From Phycomyces nitens (lineage: Eukaryota > Mucoromycota > Mucoromycetes > Mucorales > Phycomycetaceae): a DNA stretch of 64,000 nucleotides. The DNA lies in the NCBI GenBank assembly GCA_022702545.1, contig JAHRBC010000001.1, forward strand, positions 3,410,001-3,474,000, read 5' to 3'. The position numbers were made by a program, and so were the translations under genes. Below the pieces are notes generated by a model that was not told the origin of the DNA, did no database searches, and saw nothing but the letters and a program-made list of their open reading frames with translations. Positions 41,525 through 54,407 of the stretch are shown one piece after another. Numbering within the stretch: position 1 is the stretch's first letter; every line of letters starts with the position of its first letter.

Positions 41525-43276
41525 ATTGATGGTTGGTTGGTTGTTTTGATAGGATTTGAATAATGAGGTCCAGATAGCCAACAACTCTCTCTTTATATAC
41601 TGCTCTGTTCATATCCACCCTTTATTCCCATGACAGGTCGTACGACAAATTTCACCCTTCCATACGTCTTTAAAAAAAATCATTCAATATTTTGCAATTC
41701 GTTTTCTGTGTCTGGCAAACCATATAACGGATTTTGATTGGTTGACTTATTGGCGTGATATCGAGGAAAGCCTGGAGTGAATTGGCTACACGGAATATTT
41801 AGGTCATGTATCTAGAACCAGATTGGCTGAATTACAGCCCCCGCTCGATTGAACGAAAACGAGGATCGGTCATGGTTCTTCCGTTAAGAAAGTAGCCTGA
41901 GGACGTGGCGTGATGCATTTTATTTTATGTTCATTTCGGCTATTTGATTGATTATCATCAACATTTGAGTGTACAGACCATGTAGGTATTATGGTATTTG
42001 AGGGCTGATAACATGCATTCTCTCATAATAAGGCTATAGAGTTGGTAATTTTATCAGATAGCGAGTACACAAGAGATAATTTAGTAGTGCAAGTATCAAG
42101 GATAAAAATATTTGATATCAGTATATTCACAAGGAACATTTGTGTCATCTATTAGGTAATTAATTGATCTAGCCAAACAGTACATTTATCAATAGGCCCT
42201 CCTCTATGTATCTTGATTATTTTTTAATAATAAAAATATATTCAAAAGTAAAGCTTTATAGTTATTCATCTTGTATTTGATGCTGATTAATATTATCTAC
42301 AACTGAACATGTACAAATATTTATCTAAAAGATAACAAGCAAGAAATATTGATCTTTGAAAAATAGTTTTTATCAGAATCCAAGACTCTTTTATTTGTAG
42401 CAGCCACGTTCGAACCTCTTTGGCATGTACTACAGAATATTTATAGGCAATCTTGGTCTGGCTGAATATGCTGCGCTATTTTGCAAAATATTGGAGTCTT
42501 TTCAGTTTGTCCTGTAGTTTTATCTTTTATCTTTTTTGAATATCTTATGCCTGAAAAATGGGATTATTAGTGTATGTTTATTTTACGATTATACTTTCTA
42601 ATAGCCGTAACAGCTGAATAGTTGAGACATATTATTCAAAAGACACTGCAATGGTATGATTTTTATTTGCTTCCTAAATTTGGCTATTGGTGAATCACAC
42701 CAGACTCGAGTGTCCAATTCCTTTTGCTGGCATGCTTTGAACTGTGGTGTATATAGCATATATTTGTAATATTTGAATCTTGATAAATAAGCATAATGCT
42801 TGATGATGCAAGAAAAAACAAGTATATAAATTATACTATGTGGGCTTGGCTAAACAATTCAGCTATAATATATATATAGTTTAAAAAAGAAAAAAGAAAG
42901 TATTTTATTGCCATGAAAGCCCAGATATATACTATAAATATAAAAAAGCTATTGGTTTGTTGGGTATATCTTATATTTTTATATACTTCTTTCTATTTAT
43001 TTATGGATTGGTAAAATATGCCTATAAAAGTCAATTGTCCAAAAATAATTGTGATATTTAGATTCAAGAAACAAAAACTGATCGGAGGACTAGATATAGC
43101 CATATGTATATATCTAATAGAAAGACTAGTAGTGTTAATCTAGTATTCGTTTGTTTATCTCTACCGAAAGTACGTTGGTCCTTGACATGGTCTGGACCAT
43201 CAAATATATCTAATTCGATGAATTAATCCCCATTTGTCTATATGTGTACAGTTATGTACAAATGTCAAATTTATAT

Positions 43277-43313
<37 letters not shown>

Positions 43314-44106
43314 AATCTGTTCCATGCCAAAAACTATAGGGGCTTATTTGCCTGTATTAGGCAATTAGTAATAGCCTCTAATTTGTTGCTTGGTACCCAA
43401 GCAAATATATATAATAGACCTTGGATTTGACCTTGACCCTGACCTTGCAAAAAGTGCTTGCCAATAATCTTTCTTTTTTCTTTTTTGGTATACAATGAAT
43501 ACATGGCAATGTTATTGCTTGTGCTTTTGTTTGCTTTCCAAAACAATACTTGGACAACTGTATGTTTCCCCTGACTATTGTTACACAGCCATTCCTTGCC
43601 ACAAAGGAGTACGATCCAATAATGGACAAAAAAAGAAAGAATAGGCTGCAATGCCTTGGTTTACTGGGACCATGATACATGGCTGTACCTTCCTGGCCAG
43701 GACTAATAAGCCCAATAGTCTGGGTTTGTGCACAAGAACCAAGAACTCTGGAGGAGGCTTCAACCTGTGTGACATCTTTTTTTTGGTGATCTGCAATGTC
43801 ATAAAGGTGCCTAAAATGGGTCCGTCTCTGATTGTCTACATCTTACTTTGTGGATGTATTTGTTTATAGATAGAATTCATCAGCTTGTTTGGGAATAGCT
43901 ACAAGTAATTTTCGGAGATACTAGCAAGCGCTAAAGATGGCTTTATATACATTGGTATAGCTTTTTTTGTATATATATACTTATATATATATATATATAT
44001 ATATTTATATTTAGGGGTAGTACATCTACGCTTACTTTTGCCATTAAATTGTCTCCCTTTTCATCTCTCTTTCCTTTCTTCTTCTCTCAGAAATCCAAAA
44101 AGGCAG
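41525..44106. other. 2.6-kb intergenic region with TA microsatellites
   Basis: Besides the CCAAT box, this holds long TA dinucleotide runs at about 43279-43312 and 43984-44004. A GACCTT/GACCCT short repeat lies near 43421-43446. No gene is supported; several ATG frames around 43.3-43.9 kb lack coding character. Confidence 0.5.
41737..41741 (-). promoter_or_regulatory. CCAAT box upstream of the NDUFA4-like gene
   Basis: The minus strand reads GTCAACCAATCAAAAT about 215 bp upstream of the start codon. CCAAT boxes are bound by the HAP complex, which controls respiratory genes in fungi. Confidence 0.4.
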
Positions 44107-47100
44107 ATGAGTCAGCCTTCTCGAAGCTCTACCATTAACCGCTCAGTAAGACGAGGTCCTACTCTGAGAAGTGATCGTAGCTTCAGACCGCCTATTGGCC
44201 GACTTCCAATACCTCGCACCCTACGAAGAGGCAGTCTGGATGAGTGTCAGTCTCTGACTAGCCCATCTAGCTCTCCTTTCATGAGGACCGAGGGTGATCT
44301 TGACTATGTGTATGAAGAGAAAGAAGAATATCAACCAGATCAAGGCCAGCCAGTATATCACCATGGAGACGAGACATTTGGCGATATCATTACTCACCCT
44401 ATAGAACAACTGCAAGCCCACAGACAGCGGCGGCAGGAGTACGAGGGACAGATACACAGTTGGGAAAATGCTGTGGCACATGAAGAGATCAACCCAAGGG
44501 AACTTGAAACCGGGTAAGATACAAATTGTATATAAATTATACAAATCTATATTTCTTACACAGCCAGCCACGCATCCCTAGTCTTCTTCCTTTGGCCACT
44601 GGATCTCATCCGCAGGAAGAATACGACTATATTATTGGTGAGTAGCCTCAGAAGATAAAAATTTGTTTTATTTTGCTCAACCGTGGTTCCTTTTAGTCGT
44701 CCATTTTAGACAGTTACGTGGCAACCAGAGTTTTGTTCTTGATCTTGAAAAGGCTAATGAGTTCTCCAATAAGGTGTGTTACAGCTTTTTATGAGCCAAT
44801 CATTATGCTCTTCCTGATTCCCGAAATTAAATGAACAATAACCTTACACGTGTGTAACCTACGCAGATCAATCTCACACCCCAGGAACGTGTCCAGTTCA
44901 ACGGAGTGCGCGACACCGACGGTCTGACAGCCTTTCTGTACAAGACTCGTCGAGAATTCTCTATAAAGATCCATCACAAAGCAGAAATCTCACGCTCTGA
45001 TAATCGTCACTCAAAGGGAGACCTAAGCCACCATGCTCAGGAACATGATCCCAACCACCATACCATTGAATTTAATGAAAATGTCTATGTGGAGTTCAAA
45101 CCAGTGTACTACGTGCACTCTGAGTTCCCTGTCCAGGCCACTCGAAGACCTTTTTTCCAGCAAGTATATTATACACTATAAAAGATTATAAATTATATAT
45201 ATATTTACACTTTAGTTTTTAGGCATCCAGAACCTGATCTCAGTGCAGACATTGGAGAAGAAAAGGCTGCTTCCTGGCTAGAGCTATTTTACGATCTATT
45301 TTACGTTGCTACCCTCACAGAATTCACACATACTCATGTCATCAAAGACTGGGAATCCCTTGGTCTCTATACATCCTGGTTCGTTATCACCTGGTGGGCC
45401 TGGACAGCAAGTTCTCTGTAAGCAGATTTAATTATTGGTTAATTAATTACTTTGACTAATGAAATCAACGTATATTAGGTACACAGCTCGCTTTGATACG
45501 TGAGTTGCCCGCGTCTTTTTTTGGTTATCTTGACATATGCTAATTATTACTCTGAATTATCAATATAGAGACGATGTTCTGCATCATATCTGGAAATTAA
45601 TCGAAATGTGTGCAGTCAGTAAGTTGAACAAAAACCATTTTTTTTATAAATACTAAAGACCTTCTAGTTGGAATGGCTGGCACTTCAGACCACTTTTTGA
45701 ATTCAAGAGGATACGTATATGGATATTTAAGTAAGTCTTGAAATTCTGTCTTTATTTAGAAATTTCAAGTTAACTAACAAGCAGTGTAACTCATACCTAT
45801 CTTTAGCTCTCAAGGCTGTGCTTGTTTTAGAGTACTCGATAGGTAATTTATACATATATTTGTGTGTGCATACACAGCTATTAATATTCACAAATGCACC
45901 AAAATCAAACTGTATACTTATTTTTAACTTATAGTTTTCATCGTCGCTCTTATGGCCCGCTCCAAGTCTAGAGTTGCCCTTGCGTTCTATGTCGGAGCCA
46001 ACATCACATCGATGATTATCTGGGGATGCTCGCTTTTGATTATTGATCAAGAGATCCATCGCTTACTCTGGTACCTTGGTGTCCTAGCAGAACTCCTTGT
46101 GAATATCATTGTACGGGGAGACAAGACTCTCTCATGGGCAGCTAGCCATCTGGCAGAACGACTTGGTCTATTGTCATTGATCGTTTTAGGTGAGAATCTC
46201 ATGGGTCTGGTCAAGCTAGTTGCTGAGTCTGGCACCGATCTTGTTGTCATGTAAGTTGAGATTCTCCTATAATACTGCTCTTTATTTCAATACAGGGCCA
46301 GCTGAGCATTGTATTCAACTGTTTTAGTGTGCCAAACTTTATGGCTGTTGTCATTATATTTGGGTTCTTTTTCATGTATTTCGAAGACTTTAACAAGGAG
46401 GTAGATATATAGATTACAAAATAACTAGAAAATGCTTAATTTCAGCCGTGACTGATTCCCATGTTAGGTCTTCCTCCACAGCTCATATCATCAAGTTTGG
46501 GTTTACTTGCACTTTCCCCTCCATCTATGCCAGGTCGCTTTTGGTATAGCTTTGATCAATACGTAAGTCCATCTCAACACAGCGTGATTTCCATGAACTG
46601 ATAAATCTAACCGGAAATGAATGATAGACTCGTTGTCTATAGACACCAGATGGTTAAGAGTGGAAGGCTTATTGAAAGTGAAGGCGAGGAGAATTCCGAA
46701 GAAGGACATTCATCTGGCTCTGGAGCAGAGGCTGAGAATGGCCATGGTGCAGCTGAATCTAGTACTCATGGTACAACTGAAGCTAGCACTCATGGTACAA
46801 CTGAAGCTAGCACTCATGGTACAACAGAGACGTCAGAAACAACCCCAGAGACAGCCCATGAGACAACCTCAGAGACAACACCTCAAGCAGCATCAGAACC
46901 AACCACACATACAGATGAGACAGACGCACACTCACTTGCTCAGAGAGCTATTAAAGAGACATTCCCTCACCTTTCATTTGAGAAACGCGACTCTGATACT
47001 TTTGCTGATTTGACTTTATCACAAGAACCCAGCAATATGTACAAGACCAATAATCTATCTGGAGGACTCTTGACAATGTCCAAACGGTTTATTGCAACCG

Positions 47101-47596
47101 CAGCACTTACTACCTTGCAGGCATTATCAATAGGAGGATCTGTTGACCAACTCGATAGCAGTTCTGGCAGCCACCATTTCCAACGCCGGTCAATTCAAGT
47201 AGAAGAAGAGTTGACTGACAATGAGAAGGTGTTTATCTACAAGACCTTTCTTATCTGTGGTGGATTTATTCTAGTTATCAACTCGTTTATCAAGCTGCTG
47301 AATACAAAGATTACAGGTAAAAAAAAACAAACCAAAAAACCAAAAAACCAAATTATGTATTGATACTAACTGTGATTACCTCTAGATATCTATGGAAAGA
47401 TCATCATTACTTCTCGAGTAATAAATGCAATAATTCTCTGGTCCATGTGTGCTCTTCCATTCGCCAGTCTTGATGCTTTTGTCCTACTGTCTGTGATGAT
47501 GGGCTCATTGATATTCCAAGGTAAGAAAAACAAACTTTCATGACAATCACTAACATTTATGTTGGATTTATAGCCGCTGTTGACTTGCTAGATTAG
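44107..47596 (+). CDS. LtrA-like (low temperature requirement A) multi-pass membrane protein
   Basis: Fifteen exons give about 848 aa: 44107-44513, 44564-44637, 44697-44773, 44867-45159, 45223-45417, 45479-45499, 45569-45618, 45668-45730, 45807-45842, 45935-46250, 46328-46400, 46468-46562, 46628-47316, 47386-47520, 47574-47596. An N-terminal cytosolic region of about 390 aa precedes the LtrA domain, which opens with the hallmark WLELFYDLFYVATLTEFTH. Many hydrophobic helices follow (WFVITWWAWTASSLY, IVFIVALMARSKSR, SMIIWGCSLLII, LGLLSLIVLGENL, FMAVVIIFGFFFMYFEDF, QVWVYLHFPLHLCQVAF). Exon 13 carries a Ser/Thr/Glu-rich loop with THGTTEAS repeats. The last helices lie in exons 13-14. Intron 4 is GC-AG (GCAAGT). 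LtrA was named in Listeria; its transport or enzymatic role is unknown. Confidence 0.88.
46748..46830 (+). repeat. Tandem 24-bp units encoding STHGTTEA in the LtrA-like protein
   Basis: Three near-identical units encode Ser-Thr-His-Gly-Thr-Thr-Glu-Ala and grade into Glu-Thr-Thr repeats. They form an extra loop between predicted membrane helices. Confidence 0.9.
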
Positions 47597-47609
47597 ATTT
47601 CAAAGTGTG

Positions 47610-47611
<2 letters not shown>

Positions 47612-47651
<40 letters not shown>
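47612..47651. repeat. (ATT)n microsatellite in the 3' flank of the LtrA-like gene
   Basis: About 13 ATT units start 16 bp after the stop codon. Confidence 0.95.
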
Positions 47652-47652
<1 letters not shown>

Positions 47653-47956
47653 TAGTTCGACTTTATTCGAGTATTCCATGTATATTTTGTTTCTTATTCC
47701 ATTATTACTTTTTCAACTTTGTGTAGTACAGTAACTGACATTTTCACAACATTATCATAATAAATAATAATTTACGCTTTTTTTAAAAATGGAGTTGTAT
47801 TATTTACATAAAAAGGAGGCAAATAACAAGGCCAAGCTATCCAAAAAAAAGAAAGGGACCATTCTTATAAAATCTGTCAAAAACTAGAATTTTTAAAACA
47901 AAAAGAGCAGGAAATATAAAAGGGCTCCAAAGCATCATGACTATTGATGTTGCTAT

Positions 47957-48003
47957 AGGAAAAAGAGGAAGAGGAAGAGGAGGAGGAGGAGAGAGAGAGA
48001 GAT
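47957..48003. repeat. Purine-only GGA/GA tract
   Basis: Runs of AGGAAG, GGA and GA without a pyrimidine for about 45 bp, just downstream of the GATA factor stop codon. On the transcribed strand of that gene this is a pyrimidine tract in the 3' flank. Confidence 0.9.
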
Positions 48004-48047
48004 GGGGGAGATAGAGAAGGGGAGGAAATGTTCAAGGGGGACTATGT

Positions 48048-50448
48048 TCAACTTCTTTTGAGTAGAGTCAATACTGCAGCTGCCTCTACAGCATCTACGC
48101 CCGCAGACATTGTAAAGGAAGATGAGTTGAGGCCCATCTTTTCCACAATAGATTTGTCTGCTGTGTGTCTACGTTGTCTTGGAGGCGTTGAGAGTGAGGG
48201 CGTTATGTATGACGCAAGAGGTGGACTGTATGAGTCTGATATAGATGATGACCAGCTGTGAGCTTCAAACGAAGATCTCATTCTGGCACCATATTCACGC
48301 GAACCTGCCATTGCAAATACAGCAGCAGCTGATGATCGAGAAAGACGAAGTGCTCGTAAGCTTTCGTCGTCTTCATAAATACTCAAGTTCCTAGCCGCAT
48401 CAATATTGCTCTCCATCTCATCATCTTCTGTGTAGGTATTTCCATATTCTAGCTCTTCATCTGTTGTGTGTATCATTGGCTTTCGGGCATCCTTGACCTT
48501 TGCTCGCTTGTCTTTTTTGGCTCCATTTCCAGACTTCTTTCGCTTCTTCTCGCCCTTGTTTGTTCCATGATGATTCTTGGGTGTCAATGGTGGGTTGGCA
48601 TCATCACCACACAGAATCTTTCCATTCTTCCACTTGACGCCACATGCATTGCATAGGGTCCCGGCACCCTGAGGCCCTCTACGCCACATTGGGGTGCTTT
48701 TTGATCCACAATAGAGACATTTTTTCATCGAACTATTGGTGTTACCTGCTCGTTTTGTATTATTAGAGGATACAGATGTAGTAATTGATGGAGGGGAGCC
48801 AAACGGTGTCCCAAGAACTGGTTTAGGGGACATGGCGGTATCAGAATGCAAATAGTCAGCCTGTTGGCGATCTTCTTCATAAACATGGGAATCTGAATTG
48901 ATAAGGTCAGAAAACAGATATTAAGTATAGAAAGAGATGTACCCTTTTCCCAACTATTGTCATCACTGCTACTCCATGCGTCAAGGAGTGTTGTACGATG
49001 AATATAACCTGTATCCTCTTCAGGTGGAATTGTAAAGTCGACTCTTGGCTCTGAACGGTGCATATTGTCAGCTCGCTGGCTAACAACAAGCTGTGTATGG
49101 AGTGTTCTCTGCCATAACATTAGCGTGTTGTTGTGGATATTGATTTGTTTAAACATTTCCCATCATTACCAAATCCCTCATTCTCTCATAGGCAGCCTCA
49201 ACCCCAGAAACCGCCTGTTTCATGGCTACATACAATTCACGAGATGCATTTGAGAAGCGTATGTTCAGTACATGGCACTCGGCTCTAAAGTGGTCTAAGC
49301 CAGGATCTGTCCATCTGCGCTGAGGGTGTGATGGATAAGTAGGAGATGTGAGACGACAGCTGTTACTACAGACAGCTGCAAACTCCTCTAGTTTTGTCTT
49401 GTAAGATACTTGAGATGGTTCTGGAGCATGGTCATGACAGGAACACAGTGAGTGGTGTCCAGAAGGATTAGAGGTCTTTGGAAGATAAAATGAAAAGATG
49501 ACCTAGAGCCAAGATAATAATTGACCTTGTCAGCTTAAAATGAAAGATCTTTCTCTAGTACTGGTTTTTGTTTGTTTGTTTGCTTGCTTGCTTGTTTGTA
49601 GTAAAGCATCTATCTTTTTGATCTCTCTTTATAAAGACAGCCTACCTCAAAGGGCGGTGCACTGTTGAGAGTCTCGAGAACAGCATCATGAGGAAATAGA
49701 TAATACTCTTGTTCGGTTGATATTTGCTCCAGTGGGCCCATAGCCAGTAATTCTGGGCTACACAAGCACATCACCACGTCAAAGCGTACAATTCTGCGTC
49801 GTTTGCGCTTCTTGGGTGGAAGGACTGCCAAGGGCTTTTCGGAGCCCAAAAGAATGCCGTCTGTCATCATGTTATCGAGCAGGGCAAGGGTAGATGTTTC
49901 TGAAAGTGACAAGAGGGTATCTACGGAATCTGAGATGGCGCTTTGATCTGTCTGGAGTTGGTCTGATCCGTAAACATCCTTGCCCAGGTCAGGGATTGCA
50001 GATGGATCGTTGATCTTGGTTCGTTTGTCCGAGGCGGCGATCTCTATGATCTCAGATTCAGTTACTTCATAGAATGCGACATTGGCACTGTGGTTTGTGC
50101 TTGATTGGATTAGAGAGACTCCCAAGAAGCGAGACTGGATTCGGTGAATAAGGCCATCGACAGGATCGACACTATCTTGGCCCCATTGTAGTGGAAATTG
50201 GTAAGGTTGAAAGGCATCAGAAATCCAGGCTCTACAAAATAAGACAGACAGGACATTGACGATTAGGCCTTGTTGGTCTATGATGCAAAGGCTGATGGGG
50301 TGTTGCGAGCCAGGCACGTCTCACGACGGCCGATCTGCTTCCAAACAACATTCCCCATTGACCCTTGCCGATGAAGTGTGTGTCACCGTTGTTGTAAAGC
50401 GTTCCCGGGCACGGGGATGCTATTGGATCTCGACCGCGTAAATGACAT
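48048..50448 (-). CDS. GATA-type zinc finger protein
   Basis: Exons 50448-50387, 50231-49646, 49502-49170, 49108-48943 and 48892-48048 join in phase to about 663 aa. Near residue 440 is a GATA finger with C-x2-C-x18-C-x2-C spacing: [20 protein letters not shown] then [16 protein letters not shown] basic stretch follows ([17 protein letters not shown]), typical of GATA DNA-binding domains. The first 350 residues contain a basic patch ([14 protein letters not shown]), a Cys/His segment ([13 protein letters not shown]) and a helical region ahead of the finger; I do not recognise a PAS domain or other known module. The first exon ([16 protein letters not shown]) is inferred from splice phase, since exon 2 has no ATG at its start. 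Targets are unknown. Confidence 0.85.
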
Positions 50449-51506
50449 TCTTTTTGCCGTGAGAAAAAAAAAGGTGATGGAATGGCGATGGTGTGGCTCT
50501 GGTTTTTAGAATAAGATAGGAGAAATAAGAAGAATTGTTAAAGAAAAGCGATCGCTGGGTGGGGTCGAGTGTTAAACTGGCCAGGAGAGTGGAATGAGTG
50601 ATTGTGGGAGGATTGGCATATAAAGGCTGAATCTACTTACAGCCAGATGAGCTTCTCAGTCAGGGAAAGAGAGGCTCAGAAGGGTAGGCAAGTAGTGGGC
50701 TGGAATTTGAACTGCCATTTTTCAACCATGGATTTCAGTCACAATTTTTTTTTAAATAAAAAATCATACATTGGTATCAATTATCGTTGTTTTAGCCTTT
50801 ATATTTCATTAATAAGTGAACAAGATGGCTATAGTCTTGCAATAGCAAACTGGCTTGGGAGTGCATTCCTTGATTTTATATGTGCATGGAAAAAAAAAGG
50901 CAATTCCGGGTAAAGGATAGTCTCCTACAAGGGCTTGTGAAAATACATGGTCTATTCAGCTATAATTTTATAATTTGTGTCTTTGGCTCTTCATTTGTTG
51001 TACAACATGCTATCTTGCCTAAATTTATTATTATTATTATTATTATTATTACAACTATAATACTAATCTGTTTGTATTGAGACCAAGGTACATCTCTGTA
51101 GCATTAAAACAAATTTAAATCTTTGTAAAGAGTAAAGAAGTATATTTGACCAAACTTTGTAAACAGCACATCCAAGTCCAAAGGTCCCTGCTACTTTTGA
51201 ATGCATATTTAATGAGCGTCGAGAGGCAGCCAATTACAGCCTTTTCATGGATCATAACTAGGCACCCGAAATGTGTAGCAAATAAAATATAAGCCGTCAA
51301 GATCGATTCCTATCACAGGCTTTTATTTATATACATATACATCTTTACTCTCCAAACCTTAAAGCTTCTCAATTCCTTACGCCAAATCAAACACAATTGG
51401 ACTGTTGCACTAACCACTGTAGAAGGGGTCGAGTGTTTCAAGTCAATTATACAAAAACCAACCAGATATTTGTGAAAATGTAAAAAAAAGACATGGTTTA
51501 TTAAAT
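50449..51506. other. Intergenic, upstream of GATA factor and 3' of uL15m
   Basis: Holds an ATT array at 51024-51051 and the AATAAA signal for uL15m at 51497-51502. Plus-strand frames at 50602-50913 are AT-biased and not supported. Confidence 0.5.
51497..51502 (-). terminator. Polyadenylation-like AATAAA of the uL15m gene
   Basis: AATAAA on the minus strand begins 5 nt after the stop codon inferred at 51509-51507. It helped choose the last splice site, because reading on without splicing would run through this signal. Confidence 0.5.
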
Positions 51507-52430
51507 CTAAACGGTAACCTGTGCCCTTTCTTGAGAGTAATATTCTATCCAGAGCATTAGTTTTCTTCTCGGCTAGTTTTATAATCCACTTACTAATATC
51601 CTCTTTGCGAATTGGAGCTGCTGCTTTAGGGGTCTTTGTGAACTTCTCGGGGTGGATAAGTGCTCTGAGGCCAATGGCATTAAAGTAACGGAGAGATACA
51701 GATCCTCCTGCCTTTTCAATGGCCTCAATGGCCTTTTGAGAAGCTCTGGAGACCTCGATAGTGATAGGAATGTTGAATTGTTCAGCGCCCTAGGTGACAA
51801 CATTTATAAGCACATTAGTACCCTTTAATTAATTTGTTAATTATTTTTAATGCCTACCACACTAAGAATCTTTACACCATCCTCGATCTTGTGGATACAG
51901 CGACTGTCCAAGAGATCCTTCATTGTGATAGGCTTTGATGCGTCGATTCTTCCACTGACAATCCAGTGCTGCAGACGATCGAGGTTGACTTCCTGGTATT
52001 CCTTACCGTGCCTGTGAGAGAACATCGTCAATTAATTGAGCGTTTTCTAATAATCATTTGGTTGAGATTGATTCTTACTGGTTAAAGAAACCGCGCTTGG
52101 GAAGACGCTTGACAAGGGGAGTCTGACCACCCTCGAACCAGGGCACAGGCTGGCCATTACCAGAACGAGCCTTTTGACCCTTGTGACCTCTACCGGCAGT
52201 CTTACCCTTGCCAGAACCAGGACCACGACCAAGACGAATGCGCTAGAGAGCAAATGTTAGGTTGGTCCCTTGAGATTCTGTATTTTTTTGTTTACCTGGG
52301 AAACAGCACCGGCATTATCAGCTAAACTGGCCAAATGGATAGAAGATTTTGCTTGGTTGGACTGGGTAGCAAAGGTGCGCACCGAGGCGTTTATGCCCAC
52401 GGCAGCAGTAGAGAATGCTGATCGGAACAT
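51507..52430 (-). CDS. MRPL15: Mitochondrial ribosomal protein uL15m
   Basis: Exons 52430-52296, 52242-52079, 52011-51858, 51789-51594 and 51544-51507 give about 228 aa. The N-terminus ([20 protein letters not shown]) looks like a mitochondrial targeting peptide. The uL15 core is plain: [20 protein letters not shown], then [33 protein letters not shown] and [13 protein letters not shown]. The C-terminal half has [20 protein letters not shown] and [19 protein letters not shown]. The final short exon adds [12 protein letters not shown] and rests on splice phase only. The protein belongs to the large mitoribosomal subunit. The NDUFS2 gene lies about 330 bp upstream on the same strand. Confidence 0.92.
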
Positions 52431-52758
52431 GGTGTGGAGAGGAGAACAAGTACTTGACAGCAACTGAGGATTGTGCCATGGGCCTGTTACCAAGCCACCG
52501 AGTCACGTGGACAAGGGGTTTACATTATATTTTTTCAGAGATTTAAAAATCTACAATAAAATAAAAGGTGCATAAAATGGCTTACATGTCTTTAATGGTT
52601 CTATATGTTGAATTGGTAAAAAAAAAAAGTAATATTGATCAAATGCTATCCTTCCAGGAACAGAGATTTATTTGACAAGATAGCACACCCCATTAAAAAA
52701 AATTCAGGAGATTGACAAGAAATGAACATAATATTATATCTAACAATGGATAAACCGC

Positions 52759-54407
52759 TTATCGATCGACTTCACCAAACACAATATCCATGGTACCGAT
52801 AATTGTGACCATATCAGGAAGGAGATGGCCGCGAGACATAAAGTCGGATCCCTGGAGATGCAAGAAACCAGGAGCCTTGATCTTACATCTGTAAGGTCTG
52901 TTGCTGCCGTCTGACACCAAGAATACACCAAACTCACCCTTGGGAGCCTCAATTACAGTGTATGTCTCACCAGGAGGAACAGAGTATCCCTCAGAGTAAA
53001 GCTTAAAGTGATGGATAAGAGCCTCCATGTTCTCCTTCATGGCAGCACGAGGGGGAGGAGCAATCTATAATGTTGATCACAGCTATTTAATACCTCTCCA
53101 ATCTCCAATATATATATACATATATACATATATACATATATACGGTATATCCTTTTTTATATATATTTACCTTCCAGTCATCAACCTTGACAGGTCCCTC
53201 GGGAATCTGGTTTACGCACTGGGCAATGATACGAAGAGACTGGCGCATCTCCTCGGTACGGCACATGTAACGGTCGTAACAATCGCCATTCATACCAACA
53301 GGGACATCAAACTCAACCTTGTCGTAAGCATCGTAGGGTGCTGCTTTGCGGATATCAAACTTGATACCAGAACCTCTGCTCATAACACCAGAGAAACCCC
53401 AGTCAAGGGCTTCCTTGGCTGTAACAACACCAACACCCTGGGTACGGACCTTCCAAATACGGTTGGCTGTCAAGAGCTCTTCAATTTCATCCACACGATC
53501 GGCAAACTGTTCAGCCCACAAATGAATATCATTCAAGAGACCGATGGGCAAATCAAGGGCTACACCACCGGGACGGACGTAGGCCGAGTGAAGACGGGCA
53601 CCCGAAACACGCTCATAGAACTCCATGAGCTTCTCACGTTCCTCAAACATCCACAAGAAAGGTGTCAAGGCACCAACGTCCATAGCGTGGGACATAATTG
53701 ACATGATGTGGTTCAAAATACGCGTAACTTCACCAAACATGGTGCGAATGTACTTTGCGCGTTCGGGAATATCGACGTTGAGGAGCTTCTCGACAGCAAG
53801 TGAATAGCCCTGCTCATTGCACATCATTGAGACGTAATCGAGACGATCAAAGTAAGGAAGGGCCTGGAGGTATGTCTTGTACTCAATCAACTTTTCAGTA
53901 CCGCGATGCAAGAGACCGACGTGAGGATCGGCACGAATAATCTCTTCACCATTCAACTCGAGAATCAATCGAAGCACACCGTGAGCAGCAGGATGCTGGG
54001 GACCAAAGTTGACGGTGAAATTACGCATCTTTACTTCATCTTCATCCTCGACATCTGCAAGAAACTTGTCAGATATATATATATATATATATTGTACATG
54101 GCTTCTTTTTATTTTATTTTATCTACACAATAGCTATTTCCCCCTTTTTTTCTAATTGACAATTAAATGTAGTTTTTTTTTGTTTATCTCTACTGTAACT
54201 GTTGTTGTTAGTGGAGGTTTTTAACTCACCACCGAAATCCTTGTCTTCTGAGATAGTAGTGACAGGAACATCGCCAATAACAGTGTGGGAGGCCATGGCA
54301 CGCCATTGAAGCGGCTTAATGGCCTTTGCCAAACTGGGTCGGGAGAATGTAGAAGGACGAGCAGCTGTGGCAAGGCGGCGGCCCCACAATCTTGCAGCAA
54401 AGGACAT
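52759..54407 (-). CDS. NDUFS2: NADH:ubiquinone oxidoreductase 49-kDa subunit (complex I), mitochondrial
   Basis: Exons 54407-54230, 54054-53171 and 53064-52759 encode about 455 aa. The first 40 residues form an Arg/Ala/Ser-rich mitochondrial presequence ([19 protein letters not shown]). The mature core has [59 protein letters not shown] and [14 protein letters not shown], all invariant in this family. The end is [34 protein letters not shown]. With its partner subunits it forms the quinone-binding site in the peripheral arm. The nuclear location, introns and presequence show it is not an organelle gene. The presence of complex I excludes Saccharomyces-like yeasts. Confidence 0.97.

Noticed and set aside
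42395..42430. tRNA-like B box (minus strand GGTTCGAAC)
   Set aside because: The flanking bases do not form a T stem and there is no A box or acceptor stem at the right distance. No tRNA or rRNA was recognised anywhere in the window.
43242..43430. 62-codon ORF with Tyr/Ile run
   Set aside because: Translation of a TA microsatellite.
46621..47013. 130-codon plus frame beside exon 13 of the LtrA-like gene
   Set aside because: It is an out-of-frame reading of the Thr/Glu repeat region; the other frame continues into the membrane helices.
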